From Stigonema ocellatum SAG 48.90 = DSM 106950 (GTDB lineage: Bacteria; Cyanobacteriota; Cyanobacteriia; Cyanobacteriales; Nostocaceae): DNA of 64,000 bases. Both the position numbers and the translations under genes were made by a program. Under the pieces are notes generated by a model. It had not been told where the DNA came from and searched no databases. It saw only the letters and a list, made by a program, of their open reading frames with translations. Shown piece by piece: positions 9,248-17,098 of the stretch (the first letter of the stretch is position 1; each line of letters starts with the position of its first letter). The stretch is taken from positions 38,467 to 102,466 of the forward strand of contig JADQBA010000017.1 of NCBI GenBank assembly GCA_016903675.1, written 5' to 3'.

Positions 9248-9700
9248 ATGACCGCTAAAGTAACTTTTGTGACTGTTGAGTCCGGGTCTTCTAATATGCA
9301 GGAACGCCAAAATCGACTTGCTCAGTTGATTGAACAGCTACTACAAGAGGGCTGGACTCAAACTACTTTAGCCGCAGCTATTGGTGTAGATTTCTCAACT
9401 ATATACCGATGGATGAAGAGTAAAACTATACCCGAACCTGATTCCAAAAACTTCCGGCAATTGGCGAAGCTGAGCGGTGGTAACAGTAGATCACTGCAAC
9501 TTTATTTAGATGGTGAAATTTCTCTATCAGCCTACCGTCAAGGTTTGGAGAAGAAACCATTAGAGGAAGTAAAAAGCGGTAAAAGCTCGACTGCTGAGCG
9601 CATTAAGAAAGAAGTTTTAGCAAAAATTTATTCACTCGAACCACTAGATATTGCGGAAGTCATTTCTTCGAGTGTAGCGTTTCTAGCAAATCTAGAATGA
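9248..9700 (+). CDS. Small XRE-family transcriptional regulator
   Basis: About 150 aa from the ATG at 9248; an in-frame upstream GTG/ATG at 9197 would add 17 residues of unconvincing sequence, and an ATG at 9296 (MQERQNR) is also possible. Residues about 25-85 form an HTH (WTQTTLAAAIGVDFSTIYRWM), followed by a short C-terminal helix region (SLEPLDIAEVISSSVAFLANLE). It has the same two-part plan as the gene at 9983, so they are probably distant paralogues. Likely represses itself or the divergent plasmid gene at 7825-8820 through the palindrome at 8940. Confidence 0.75.
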   Translation: MTAKVTFVTVESGSSNMQERQNRLAQLIEQLLQEGWTQTTLAAAIGVDFSTIYRWMKSKTIPEPDSKNFRQLAKLSGGNSRSLQLYLDGEISLSAYRQGLEKKPLEEVKSGKSSTAERIKKEVLAKIYSLEPLDIAEVISSSVAFLANLE

Positions 9701-9902
9701 GATATTTATAATTGTAATTCTTATCTAAGAATACGTTCTGAAAACGTAGAATAATAACTAATTTCTTTCTCAAAAATACTATGGATGGTGTTTCTCAACT
9801 CATGTCGGTTCTCCAGAGAGAACGCCCAAATCCACCCCTAACCGTGATTTGTTATTGCTCTGGAATCATTGTTGACAGCTACTAGTTAACTGTTCAACCA
9901 AG

Positions 9903-9924
9903 TTTGGTTAATTAGTTAACCAAA
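9903..9924. promoter_or_regulatory. 22-bp inverted repeat upstream of an XRE gene, candidate operator
   Basis: Perfect inverted repeat of 9-bp arms (TTTGGTTAA and TTAACCAAA) with a TTAG centre, 58 bp before the ATG at 9983. Further half-sites (AGTTAAC, TTCAACC) lie just upstream at 9883-9900. This arrangement is typical of an autoregulated XRE repressor operator. Confidence 0.6.
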
Positions 9925-9982
9925 TTCCTATAATCTATCCCATAACGTTGGTTTTTGGTCAGCAATAAACTAAAATACTTAT

Positions 9983-10354
9983 ATGAACTCAAAAGTAGAA
10001 CGATTAGCCAAATTGGTAAAAGAGCTGAGAAGCTCTCAAAGTCAACACCAGTTCGCCAAAAAACTAGGTGTCAGTCGTTCATCGATAACTTTTTGGGAAT
10101 CTGGTCAAGCTTGGCCAGAGATAGAAAACTTAGAAAAACTGGCAGCGTTGAAAGGGTGGAGCCTCTCCGACTTACAGATGTACCTAGTCAAAGGAGATTC
10201 ACCTGAGTATAAACCGATATACCCACTTGAGCAGATATTAGATACACTGCGATTGCTTCCTTCTGAGGCAGTGGCTCAAGTAGTGAATGTGGGAGTGGAG
10301 ACATTAGTCAGCCGAAGTATGACTACTCAAAGTTCTTTAACTAAATCGGCGTAA
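9983..10354 (+). CDS. Small XRE-family transcriptional regulator
   Basis: A 123-aa protein with an N-terminal helix-turn-helix (residues about 15-70; HQFAKKLGVSRSSITFWESG, typical XRE) and a short C-terminal helical tail (LLPSEAVAQVVNVGVETLV) matching in plan the tail of the gene at 9248. The start at 9983 gives a compact HTH protein and is preceded by the palindrome at 9903-9924. Likely a plasmid-encoded repressor. Confidence 0.8.
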   Translation: MNSKVERLAKLVKELRSSQSQHQFAKKLGVSRSSITFWESGQAWPEIENLEKLAALKGWSLSDLQMYLVKGDSPEYKPIYPLEQILDTLRLLPSEAVAQVVNVGVETLVSRSMTTQSSLTKSA

Positions 10355-10507
10355 GTCTCTCGCCATAACAGTACTCCAATCTTTATGATACCACGCTTGG
10401 CTTATTGTACTGTGAATCAGGAGCAATAGTTATGCCAAGGCGGTGCGCGAGTTGTTTAAGAGTTTGAACAGGTCAAGCAAGTAGCGACTAAATTTTACCC
10501 TGCAAGC

Positions 10508-10556
10508 AATTCACCATATTCCCAGCGTGTTTCCGGCACAGGTAATATGGTGAATT
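10508..10556. repeat. 13-bp inverted repeat around a 23-bp loop
   Basis: AATTCACCATATT (10508-10520) and its exact complement (10544-10556) flank GC-rich sequence, just beyond the 3' end of the truncated AraC gene. No T-run follows. It may be a terminator-like structure imported with the AraC segment or a scar of its insertion. Confidence 0.5.
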
Positions 10557-10583
10557 TGTCTATTCCCGCTAACAATTTACCCT

Positions 10584-11045
10584 TCAGTGCCGTCGGCCAT
10601 ATTGCCGTGGCGAACAGCCCATAACCCTTTTGAAGGCTTGGCTGAAAGCGCTTTCGGATTCGTAGCCGAGCGATAGGGCAATGGTGAAAATGGTTGAGCT
10701 GGAATTCACCAACTTTTCCCCGGCCAGCAGCATTCGCCAGCGCGTCAGGTATTCCATGGGTGATGCCCCAACCGTCTGTTTAAATTTCAGGGCAAAAGTC
10801 GATCGCGACATGCCGGCACACTCCGCCTGCTTCTGTATTGTCCAGCCATGCGCCGGATCGTCGTGCATAGAGTTGATCGCCGCGCTCATCTGTTGATCTG
10901 CGAGGGCGAAGAGCCACCCAACGCCACCTCTCAACCCTGACGCCAGATGCAGCCGCAGGGCCTGAACCAGCATCATGTGGGCGAGGTGTTGTGCGACCAG
11001 AAGTCCGTCCGCTATACCGCGACGAATCCTGAAAGATTTGGGAAA
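10584..11045 (-). pseudogene. AraC-family regulator, C-terminal half only
   Basis: The reading frame (no ATG until 10976, but open back to a TAA at 11046-11048) encodes the end of an effector-binding region (RRGIADGLLVAQHLAHMMLV) and a complete double-HTH AraC domain (MSRSTFALKFKQTVGASP, then FTIALSLGYESESAFSQAFKR and a C-terminal SPRQYGRR). Such cupin-type AraC proteins are about 300 aa; the N-terminal half is missing, replaced by unrelated AT-rich DNA at about 11046. The segment is clearly more GC-rich than its neighbours, which suggests foreign origin. A truncated but translated HTH protein cannot be excluded. Confidence 0.75.
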
Positions 11046-11341
11046 TTATGGAAATGATAAGCTGAAAGTCAGTGATCACCAATTCGCTTTCTTTTATTCA
11101 TTAGCATATATTTAGATAGTAATGGTAGTTAATACTACCCTAGAGCGTGAAGGCTAAAGTGAGGGCAGAAACAACCAGATAGTTGCGGCGCTCAGTCACC
11201 GCTTTGCCATAACTAGCTTAAAAAACGATTTGCATCACCTTTAACAGAAGTAAAGATAAAAAATTGTTTTAGTATATAAAGTACAAGTACAAATAAAATT
11301 AAACAGCAGACTTTTCTAAAAAACTGTCAAAAGTTCACAAA
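11046..11341. other. Intergenic, no feature seen
   Basis: AT-rich sequence between the AraC remnant and the coiled-coil gene; no open frame with recognisable content. The promoter of the downstream pair should lie here (AT-rich tract at 11250-11310). Confidence 0.4.
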
Positions 11342-12163
11342 ATGATTAATTTACTTGACAAAAAAACCATAGCCGAAGTAGTCAATCAAATACTTTCTTT
11401 TGAAAAAGAGCAAATAAATTTAAAAAATCAGCTAGACAATTTAAAATTTGAGTTTGAAAAACTCTTTGAACACACTTCATTAAGTGCTAAAGCTAATGAT
11501 GATATAAGAGATATTCAATGCATTATTGATGAAGCAAAAAGAATTGATTTAAGTGTCGATTTAAGTTTACATAAAAAGATTAAACTTATAATAGAAAAAG
11601 CAAAAAAAACAATCTCAAAAACTGAAGAGGTTAAAAAAAAATATGAAGAAAGCATTCCGAATGAAATATTTGATGACTTAAAACAGATACTTAAAAGTAG
11701 TAGTGATAATTTAAGTAAACTTGATGATTTATTATCTTTTATCAAAGTTTCTACAGAGAAACTACAATTAGTAAAACTAAATTTGCAAGTTGATAGCAAA
11801 AAAGATACATATAGAATATGGGCAGAAGGAGTAGAGACATTTGCAGAAGGAATAGAAGAACTAATCAAACTATGTCCTGATTTACCATTAGGAATACTTG
11901 AGGATTTAGCAAGAAATTTATTAGCTGTTACAGAAAGGACTAATTACTCTATCAACAAAAAAGAGTCGCTCAGAAGAAGAATAAGATATACAGCTACATT
12001 TATACTTAACTTAGTTAAAAAGACAAGGCTTAATTCCTTAAGTAAAAGTAGTGCGGAAAAAAAAGCCCTTGAAAGGATTGAAAATGACGAAGAAATAGAT
12101 TGGGTAACAAACATAACGTTAGATGACGGTATTAATATAGAAGAAATTAGCAATTTTTTCTAA
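11342..12163 (+). CDS. Hypothetical coiled-coil protein
   Basis: A 273-aa, Lys/Glu/Leu-rich protein predicted by eye to be mostly helical with heptad-like segments at about 10-60, 75-110 and 115-160; no signal peptide or membrane segment. The C-terminal end is acidic (ENDEEIDWVTNITLDDGINIEEI). Codon use is markedly more AT-rich than the flanking replication genes, suggesting acquisition. Its stop (12161-12163) is four bases before the GTG start of the next gene, so they form a two-gene operon. It could be the partner or antitoxin of the downstream RelE-like protein; no known family recognised. Confidence 0.65.
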   Translation: MINLLDKKTIAEVVNQILSFEKEQINLKNQLDNLKFEFEKLFEHTSLSAKANDDIRDIQCIIDEAKRIDLSVDLSLHKKIKLIIEKAKKTISKTEEVKKKYEESIPNEIFDDLKQILKSSSDNLSKLDDLLSFIKVSTEKLQLVKLNLQVDSKKDTYRIWAEGVETFAEGIEELIKLCPDLPLGILEDLARNLLAVTERTNYSINKKESLRRRIRYTATFILNLVKKTRLNSLSKSSAEKKALERIENDEEIDWVTNITLDDGINIEEISNFF

Positions 12164-12167
12164 AACA

Positions 12168-12536
12168 GTGGATTTAAGACCAAATTTTCTTGTAAGAAGC
12201 CATCCTTGTATAGAAACACAGGATCTGCCTCAGGTCTGCAAAATATTAAAAGACAAGTTCAAAAGTTGTCTAAAGATACTTAGTATAGATCCTTACAACT
12301 GTTATTTAGAAAAAAACGTCGATCAATGTATAAAGTTACCTAGTCATGATTTAGAAAGAGAGCTAAAAGGCTATAGAGCGATAGAAATAATTGATAGAGT
12401 AGAAGGGTATGAAGAACATTACAGAATTGTTTATAAAATAGTAGATACAGGAAAAGACAAAATTGTCAGTATAATAAGTTTTGGTATTCATGATTACGCT
12501 TATGACATAGCCCGTTCTAGGGTAAACCAAACATAA
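12168..12536 (+). CDS. Small protein, possibly RelE/ParE-like toxin
   Basis: A 122-aa protein starting at GTG (12168), directly after the coiled-coil gene. The C-terminal half has the alternating strand pattern of RelE/ParE toxins (YRIVYKIVDTGKDKIVSIIS, FGIHDYAYDIARSRV) preceded by a helix (DLERELKGYRAIEII). The N-terminal 45 residues are additional. The resemblance is to fold pattern only. If correct, the large upstream coiled-coil protein would be an unusual antitoxin or partner; the alternative is a two-gene hypothetical operon of other function. Confidence 0.5.
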   Translation: MDLRPNFLVRSHPCIETQDLPQVCKILKDKFKSCLKILSIDPYNCYLEKNVDQCIKLPSHDLERELKGYRAIEIIDRVEGYEEHYRIVYKIVDTGKDKIVSIISFGIHDYAYDIARSRVNQT

Positions 12537-13374
12537 TAAAAAATTTAAATACTGAGTTAACCACTCCTTTCTCGTCTGAAGATTACCGTTTAGGAAGCAG
12601 GGGAGGGGGGTAAATGAGCAACCGTACAGAAAGTTACGCGCTTGGCTGAAAGTCTTGCTAGGCAAGCATTCTATAAATCACTCTTTTTGCACCGCAATCT
12701 TTGTGCCCAGTGCCCTGTTCAAAGTACCAACTAATCTAAACTCTATTTGGTATGGCAAACGAGTACGGCTCATCTTGGGTTTCAGACTCCTGGATTTCAG
12801 ACCCTTCAATTGGTACAGCTATACAAACTGGCGGTCAGGATGTTGAAAGCAGGCGATCAATTCCTTAACGTAATTTTCTGCTTCACTGCTCATTTCACCC
12901 CTAGAACTTATACAAATCACACGCGATTTCATTTGCTTGCTAAAACATAATTACTCTTACCAACAACTTCCTAGAGAATCGTCGCAGGCGGACTTTTACC
13001 GCTTTCTTTAGGCAAAGATATTGCACATAAGCGCGATTCGTCCGCTGTCGCCCAACGTCTACCCCACTCCCAATGCCCAACGCCACACCAACGTAGTCAG
13101 GAGAAAAAATGCTGTTGGTAACTGTATTGGGAAGCCTGCTACTATCCAGAGGTAGCATCGCGGCAACCGCTTTTTCTGGGATCTGCTCTTTGAGGCGATG
13201 CGGAAGCCGCCTGCACTCTATCGCCTCTTACTTTTCTTATGTCCACTTACAGCATGTTTCGGCACACGATTGCCAATGCGTAAGTTCTAATAACAGCAAG
13301 CTAACGCTTGAAAGGATTTGAAGCTGGCAATCGCTGCATATAAGCCAGCCTTAAAAAATCAGGAATTATATTAG
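12537..13374. other. Intergenic 0.8 kb, no gene supported
   Basis: Short frames in all directions but none with domain-like content; 13109-13321 contains cyanobacterial dispersed repeat sequence (GCGATGCGGAAGCCGCC near 13194). No promoter or terminator stands out. Confidence 0.45.
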
Positions 13375-13851
13375 ATGAGCGCACAAGAAATTTTGACTAC
13401 TGCATTCCATGCAGTAACTATCTGTTTTACCTTGCTTATTGTTTACAACGAAATCACCAGGGTTATATTTTCAAGGAAAGCATTGCAAGTATCAGAATTA
13501 CATCAGTTGCAACTGAATTTATCGAAAAATATAGCATCGGTGGAAGACCACTCAATAGTATCCTCCAAGAAGACTACATACAAAGAGATTTACCAAGAAC
13601 AAATATTGTTACCCCAAACAACTGAGGATAAGCCTATTGATTTAGCTGAATTTAGAAATTCGCTAAAGCCAATAAAGTCTGCTAAACAAAACATAGATTT
13701 TTCCAAGATGAATTTAAAGCATTTACGAAAAGAATGTAGCCAAATGGGCATTAAATGGAGAGATGCAGTGACGGATACCAGAACAGGTAAAAAGCGGCAT
13801 TTACGTAAGGCTGAGATAGTAGTAGCACTGCAACAAAAGCTGAGTGCGTAA
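13375..13851 (+). CDS. Hypothetical protein with N-terminal TM helix and SAP-like C-terminus
   Basis: A 158-aa protein. Residues about 8-30 (FHAVTICFTLLIVYNEI) form one probable membrane helix; the C-terminal 50 residues (MNLKHLRKECSQMGIKWR, then a basic loop and LRKAEIVVALQQKL) resemble the SAP/Rho-N-type helix-extended-loop-helix that binds nucleic acid. A membrane-anchored DNA-binding protein is the simplest reading. Stands alone upstream of the RecD-like helicase. Confidence 0.65.
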   Translation: MSAQEILTTAFHAVTICFTLLIVYNEITRVIFSRKALQVSELHQLQLNLSKNIASVEDHSIVSSKKTTYKEIYQEQILLPQTTEDKPIDLAEFRNSLKPIKSAKQNIDFSKMNLKHLRKECSQMGIKWRDAVTDTRTGKKRHLRKAEIVVALQQKLSA

Positions 13852-14034
13852 GATAAGTCTCCTGGTGTTGTTGAACACTAGGAGATAGTTAAAAACTGTT
13901 CTCAAATGTTAATTAAGGTATGATTTTTTGAAAAATTAGGTTGAGAGTAATGAATTGAAAATTCAAATTGCAGTGGCTAAGGTGATGACAGCTAACGCTG
14001 TGTTTATGATTTGAAACATAGCGGAAAAGTCAAA

Positions 14035-15339
14035 ATGCTCCACACCCTACAAACTGCTTCCTTTACTCTCACAGATCAACAAATCAAAGCTCTTGAGTTA
14101 ATGCACGAATTTCTCAAAAGTACTAAAAACCTTTTCCTTATCCTTGGGTACGCTGGTACGGGAAAATCAACGATTATCTTTCAATTAATAAAGAGACTTG
14201 TTGGTGAAGGAAAGAGAATTGCCCTGACTGCACCAACAAATAAAGCAGTCAGGGTGTTGCAACGAATGGCATCAAAAAATGATATCTACGGAGTAGATTT
14301 CTTCACCATTCATCAGCTTCTGGGACTAGGATTGGTAAGAAGGGGAAGCAATAAGGTATTAGAACAGACCGCTCCTTCCATGCTCAGTTTATTTGACCTC
14401 GTTTTCCTTGATGAATGCAGCATGGTCAATAAAGAGCTTTGGCATTGGATTACTGAAAGTGTCAGTCGGTCTTTAATCACAAATAAGCAACTCATTCTCA
14501 TGGGCGATCCTGCCCAGTTGCCTCCAGTCAATGAAGTGAAATCGCTCTCCTTCGGCGTACCTGACAAAGCAATTTTAACTGAAGTTGTTCGACAAGGCAT
14601 TGATAGCCCATTATTAGAATTTGTCACAACTTCTAGAAAAGCAGTTAAAAGCCAAAAGACTTTCAAACCTTTCTCAAGGTATTTACCCGACAAGACTAAT
14701 GGAGCATTCATGGTCAAAGAGAATACATTGTTGAGATATGCGTTTAAAAAAGTCTCGAAAAATTTTGCCCAAAACCCAGACTGCTTTCGGATTCTGTGCT
14801 GGACTAACAAGAAAGTCGATTACTACAATGCAAAGATCCGGGCAAAAATTTACGGAGAGAACGCGCCCAAATTTATTGTTGGTGAAAGGCTAATCACCAA
14901 AAGTTCAGTTACCGCTCCTGATGGAAAAACTATCATCCTACCAACTTCAACAGAAATTGGAGTCTTAGAATTTTGTGAAGACCGATATGCTGGCTACAAA
15001 GCTTGGCAATTGAAGGTAGTAACGGATGAAGGAACAATTCGTCAAATCTACGTTTTGCATGAAGATGATACCAAAAGGTATAAGAAAGATAATGCCAGGT
15101 TGTTGCGGAATGCCAAGAAGAATCCTTCACTCTGGAAAGCCTACTACAACCATCTTGAAGTATTTGCTGATATCCGTAATTGTTATGCGCTTACTGTGCA
15201 TAACAGTCAAGGCAGCACTTTTGATGAAGTGGGAATCGATGGAATTGACCTGAACAAAAACGACAAAGTTCGAGAGTGCAACCAATTGTGGTACGTTGCT
15301 TCTTCTCGTGCACGCCATCGAGTTTTCATTGTTCATTAA
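14035..15339 (+). CDS. RecD/Pif1-like superfamily 1 DNA helicase
   Basis: A ~434-aa helicase of the RecD2/Dda-like group (AAA_30 plus UvrD_C_2-type). Visible motifs: Q-motif region (FTLTDQQIKALEL), Walker A (GYAGTGKST), motif Ia (ALTAPTNKAV), Walker B (FLDECSM), motif III (GDPAQLPPV), motif V (TVHNSQGSTFDEV) and motif VI (YVASSRARHRV). The ATG at 14035 is preferred; an in-frame TTG at 14011 adds eight residues. It is the first gene of the plus-strand replication group with dnaN, dnaX and holA and could act as the replicative or repair 5'-3' helicase of the plasmid. Confidence 0.9.
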   Translation: MLHTLQTASFTLTDQQIKALELMHEFLKSTKNLFLILGYAGTGKSTIIFQLIKRLVGEGKRIALTAPTNKAVRVLQRMASKNDIYGVDFFTIHQLLGLGLVRRGSNKVLEQTAPSMLSLFDLVFLDECSMVNKELWHWITESVSRSLITNKQLILMGDPAQLPPVNEVKSLSFGVPDKAILTEVVRQGIDSPLLEFVTTSRKAVKSQKTFKPFSRYLPDKTNGAFMVKENTLLRYAFKKVSKNFAQNPDCFRILCWTNKKVDYYNAKIRAKIYGENAPKFIVGERLITKSSVTAPDGKTIILPTSTEIGVLEFCEDRYAGYKAWQLKVVTDEGTIRQIYVLHEDDTKRYKKDNARLLRNAKKNPSLWKAYYNHLEVFADIRNCYALTVHNSQGSTFDEVGIDGIDLNKNDKVRECNQLWYVASSRARHRVFIVH

Positions 15340-15578
15340 CAGGACGAATATCAAACCGCAGAGAACGCAGAGGACACGGAGGAATGAGAGTTTGAGAGGT
15401 GTTTTGCGTAAGTCCTGATTAAGACTATCCAATTTTTAAGGAAGCGATCGCATAGTGTTGTCTTGACCTTGCCATAATCTGCTTTTAGGCATAGGACAAT
15501 CGCGCTATGTGATCGCCACTTCTTTTTTTTGTCGGCTGCTTACGCAGCTTTAGGTCAGATATTTTGACATGAAAGAAA

Positions 15579-16913
15579 ATGCCTAAAACACAAAAGACGC
15601 AACGTTCAAAAACCTCGAAACAAGTTGAAACACCAATTCAGCCACAGACTGAAACTCATGAGCAACAGTTAGTAGAAACGCCAGGGATACAAATAATTTG
15701 TAGTCAAAATGACCTCAGTACAAATCTGTCTTTGGTCAGTCATGCCGTTCCGCAACGCCCAACACACCCAATACTGGCTAATGTTCTTCTGTTTGCTGAT
15801 GAAAAGTCGCAGCAAGTGCATCTAACCGTGTTTGACCTTAGCCTGGGAATTCAAACAAGCTTTGATGCTCAAGTGCGTTCAGGAGGAGAAATCACTATCC
15901 CAGTCGAAATTTTAAGTGATATTGTTGAACGCTTCCCTCAGGGCGATATCACCTTCAATAACCAAGCGGTAAAAGCAGACAAGCTAGGGGAATCAGAGGA
16001 AACCGCTGAATCGTTAATTGCCACACTGACTGCTGATTCAGGACGTTATCAGGTGCGGGGTCTTAGTGCAGAGGAATTTCCGCGCCTTCCTGAAGTAACA
16101 GTACAACAAGCCATCCACTTACCAGCAGAGACTCTTAAAGTTGGATTACGAGGTTCCTTATTTGCCACCACCAGTGACGAAGCCAAACTAATTTTGACAG
16201 GTGTCCATATAAAACTAGAGCAAGATATTTTAGAGTTGGCGGCCACAGATGGTCATCGGCTAGCAGTCCTACAAGCATCAACTCAAGGCATCGCGGGTAA
16301 GAAGAAACAGCCAGACAACACTGATGATGCACCGCTGTCACTATCATTCACTGTACCCGCTAAAGCCTTGCGGGAATTAGAGCGAATTTTAGAAATGCGT
16401 ACTTCTACCGATCCTGTGGCTTTGTACTACAAGAAAGAAGAAGAAATCGTCGCTTTCCATTGGGGAAAACAACGTCTGGTTAGCCGTTGCTTAGAAGGGC
16501 AGTACCCAGCTTACCCCGAACTGTTGAAACACGACTTTAAGCACCAAATGACACTCGAAAAAGCACCCTTAGTAAAAGCCTTAGAACGGATTGCGGTACT
16601 GGCTGACAAGAAGGAAAAGACAGTCAAGCTCTACTTCAACAGTGAAGATCAACAACTTTCGCTCTTCATGGCGCGAGATTTTGGCGAAGGAGAGGAATTA
16701 ATACCAGCGTGCATTTCAGGGGAAAGTCTATACATCTGCTTCAATATCAAATACCTGCTGGATGCAGTGAAGGCAATTAGAAGCTCTGAAGTACAAATGC
16801 AACTGACTTCATCCGATGGTCCAGCCATTGTAGTTCCCTTTGGTAATCGGGACAAGCCTCATGTACTTATTGACGTGAAGTATTTACTAATGCCAGTGGT
16901 GAAAGGGGTGTAG
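15579..16913 (+). CDS. dnaN: DNA polymerase III beta subunit (sliding clamp), plasmid copy
   Basis: A 444-aa protein with the three-domain clamp pattern (for example HPILANVLLF near the start of domain 1, LPEVTVQQAIHLPAETL in domain 2, VALYYKKEEEIVAFHWG, YPAYPEL and a C-terminal VIVPFGN/KYLLMPVV end). It carries an N-terminal extension of about 50 polar Thr/Gln-rich residues not present in chromosomal clamps. Followed by dnaX and holA on the same strand. Clamps are usually chromosomal; this is a divergent plasmid paralogue, likely dedicated to plasmid replication. Confidence 0.92.
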   Translation: MPKTQKTQRSKTSKQVETPIQPQTETHEQQLVETPGIQIICSQNDLSTNLSLVSHAVPQRPTHPILANVLLFADEKSQQVHLTVFDLSLGIQTSFDAQVRSGGEITIPVEILSDIVERFPQGDITFNNQAVKADKLGESEETAESLIATLTADSGRYQVRGLSAEEFPRLPEVTVQQAIHLPAETLKVGLRGSLFATTSDEAKLILTGVHIKLEQDILELAATDGHRLAVLQASTQGIAGKKKQPDNTDDAPLSLSFTVPAKALRELERILEMRTSTDPVALYYKKEEEIVAFHWGKQRLVSRCLEGQYPAYPELLKHDFKHQMTLEKAPLVKALERIAVLADKKEKTVKLYFNSEDQQLSLFMARDFGEGEELIPACISGESLYICFNIKYLLDAVKAIRSSEVQMQLTSSDGPAIVVPFGNRDKPHVLIDVKYLLMPVVKGV

Positions 16914-17052
16914 AGGGTGGGGTGTGGGCATATTTTCTTCCCCTACACCCTACACCCCGTTCTTGGTCAAAGAATCGAAAAGTTAAACCCCTCATTTCCT
17001 TTCATCTTTAGCTCTAATGATCTCTAACGGCTTAAAAGCACAAATTTACTCG

Positions 17053-17069
17053 CCCCCCTATCTGGGGGG
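17053..17069 (+). promoter_or_regulatory. GC hairpin in the dnaX leader
   Basis: CCCCCC-TATCT-GGGGGG hairpin 30 bp upstream of the dnaX start, with no following U-run. It may influence translation or mark processing between dnaN and dnaX; no canonical ribosome binding site is visible before the ATG at 17099. Confidence 0.4.
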
Positions 17070-17098
17070 AGAACCTGAAAATTTCAACCATCACAAAA

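Noticed and set aside
13109..13321. 70-aa plus-strand frame
   Set aside because: Includes dispersed cyanobacterial repeat sequence and has no plausible protein pattern.
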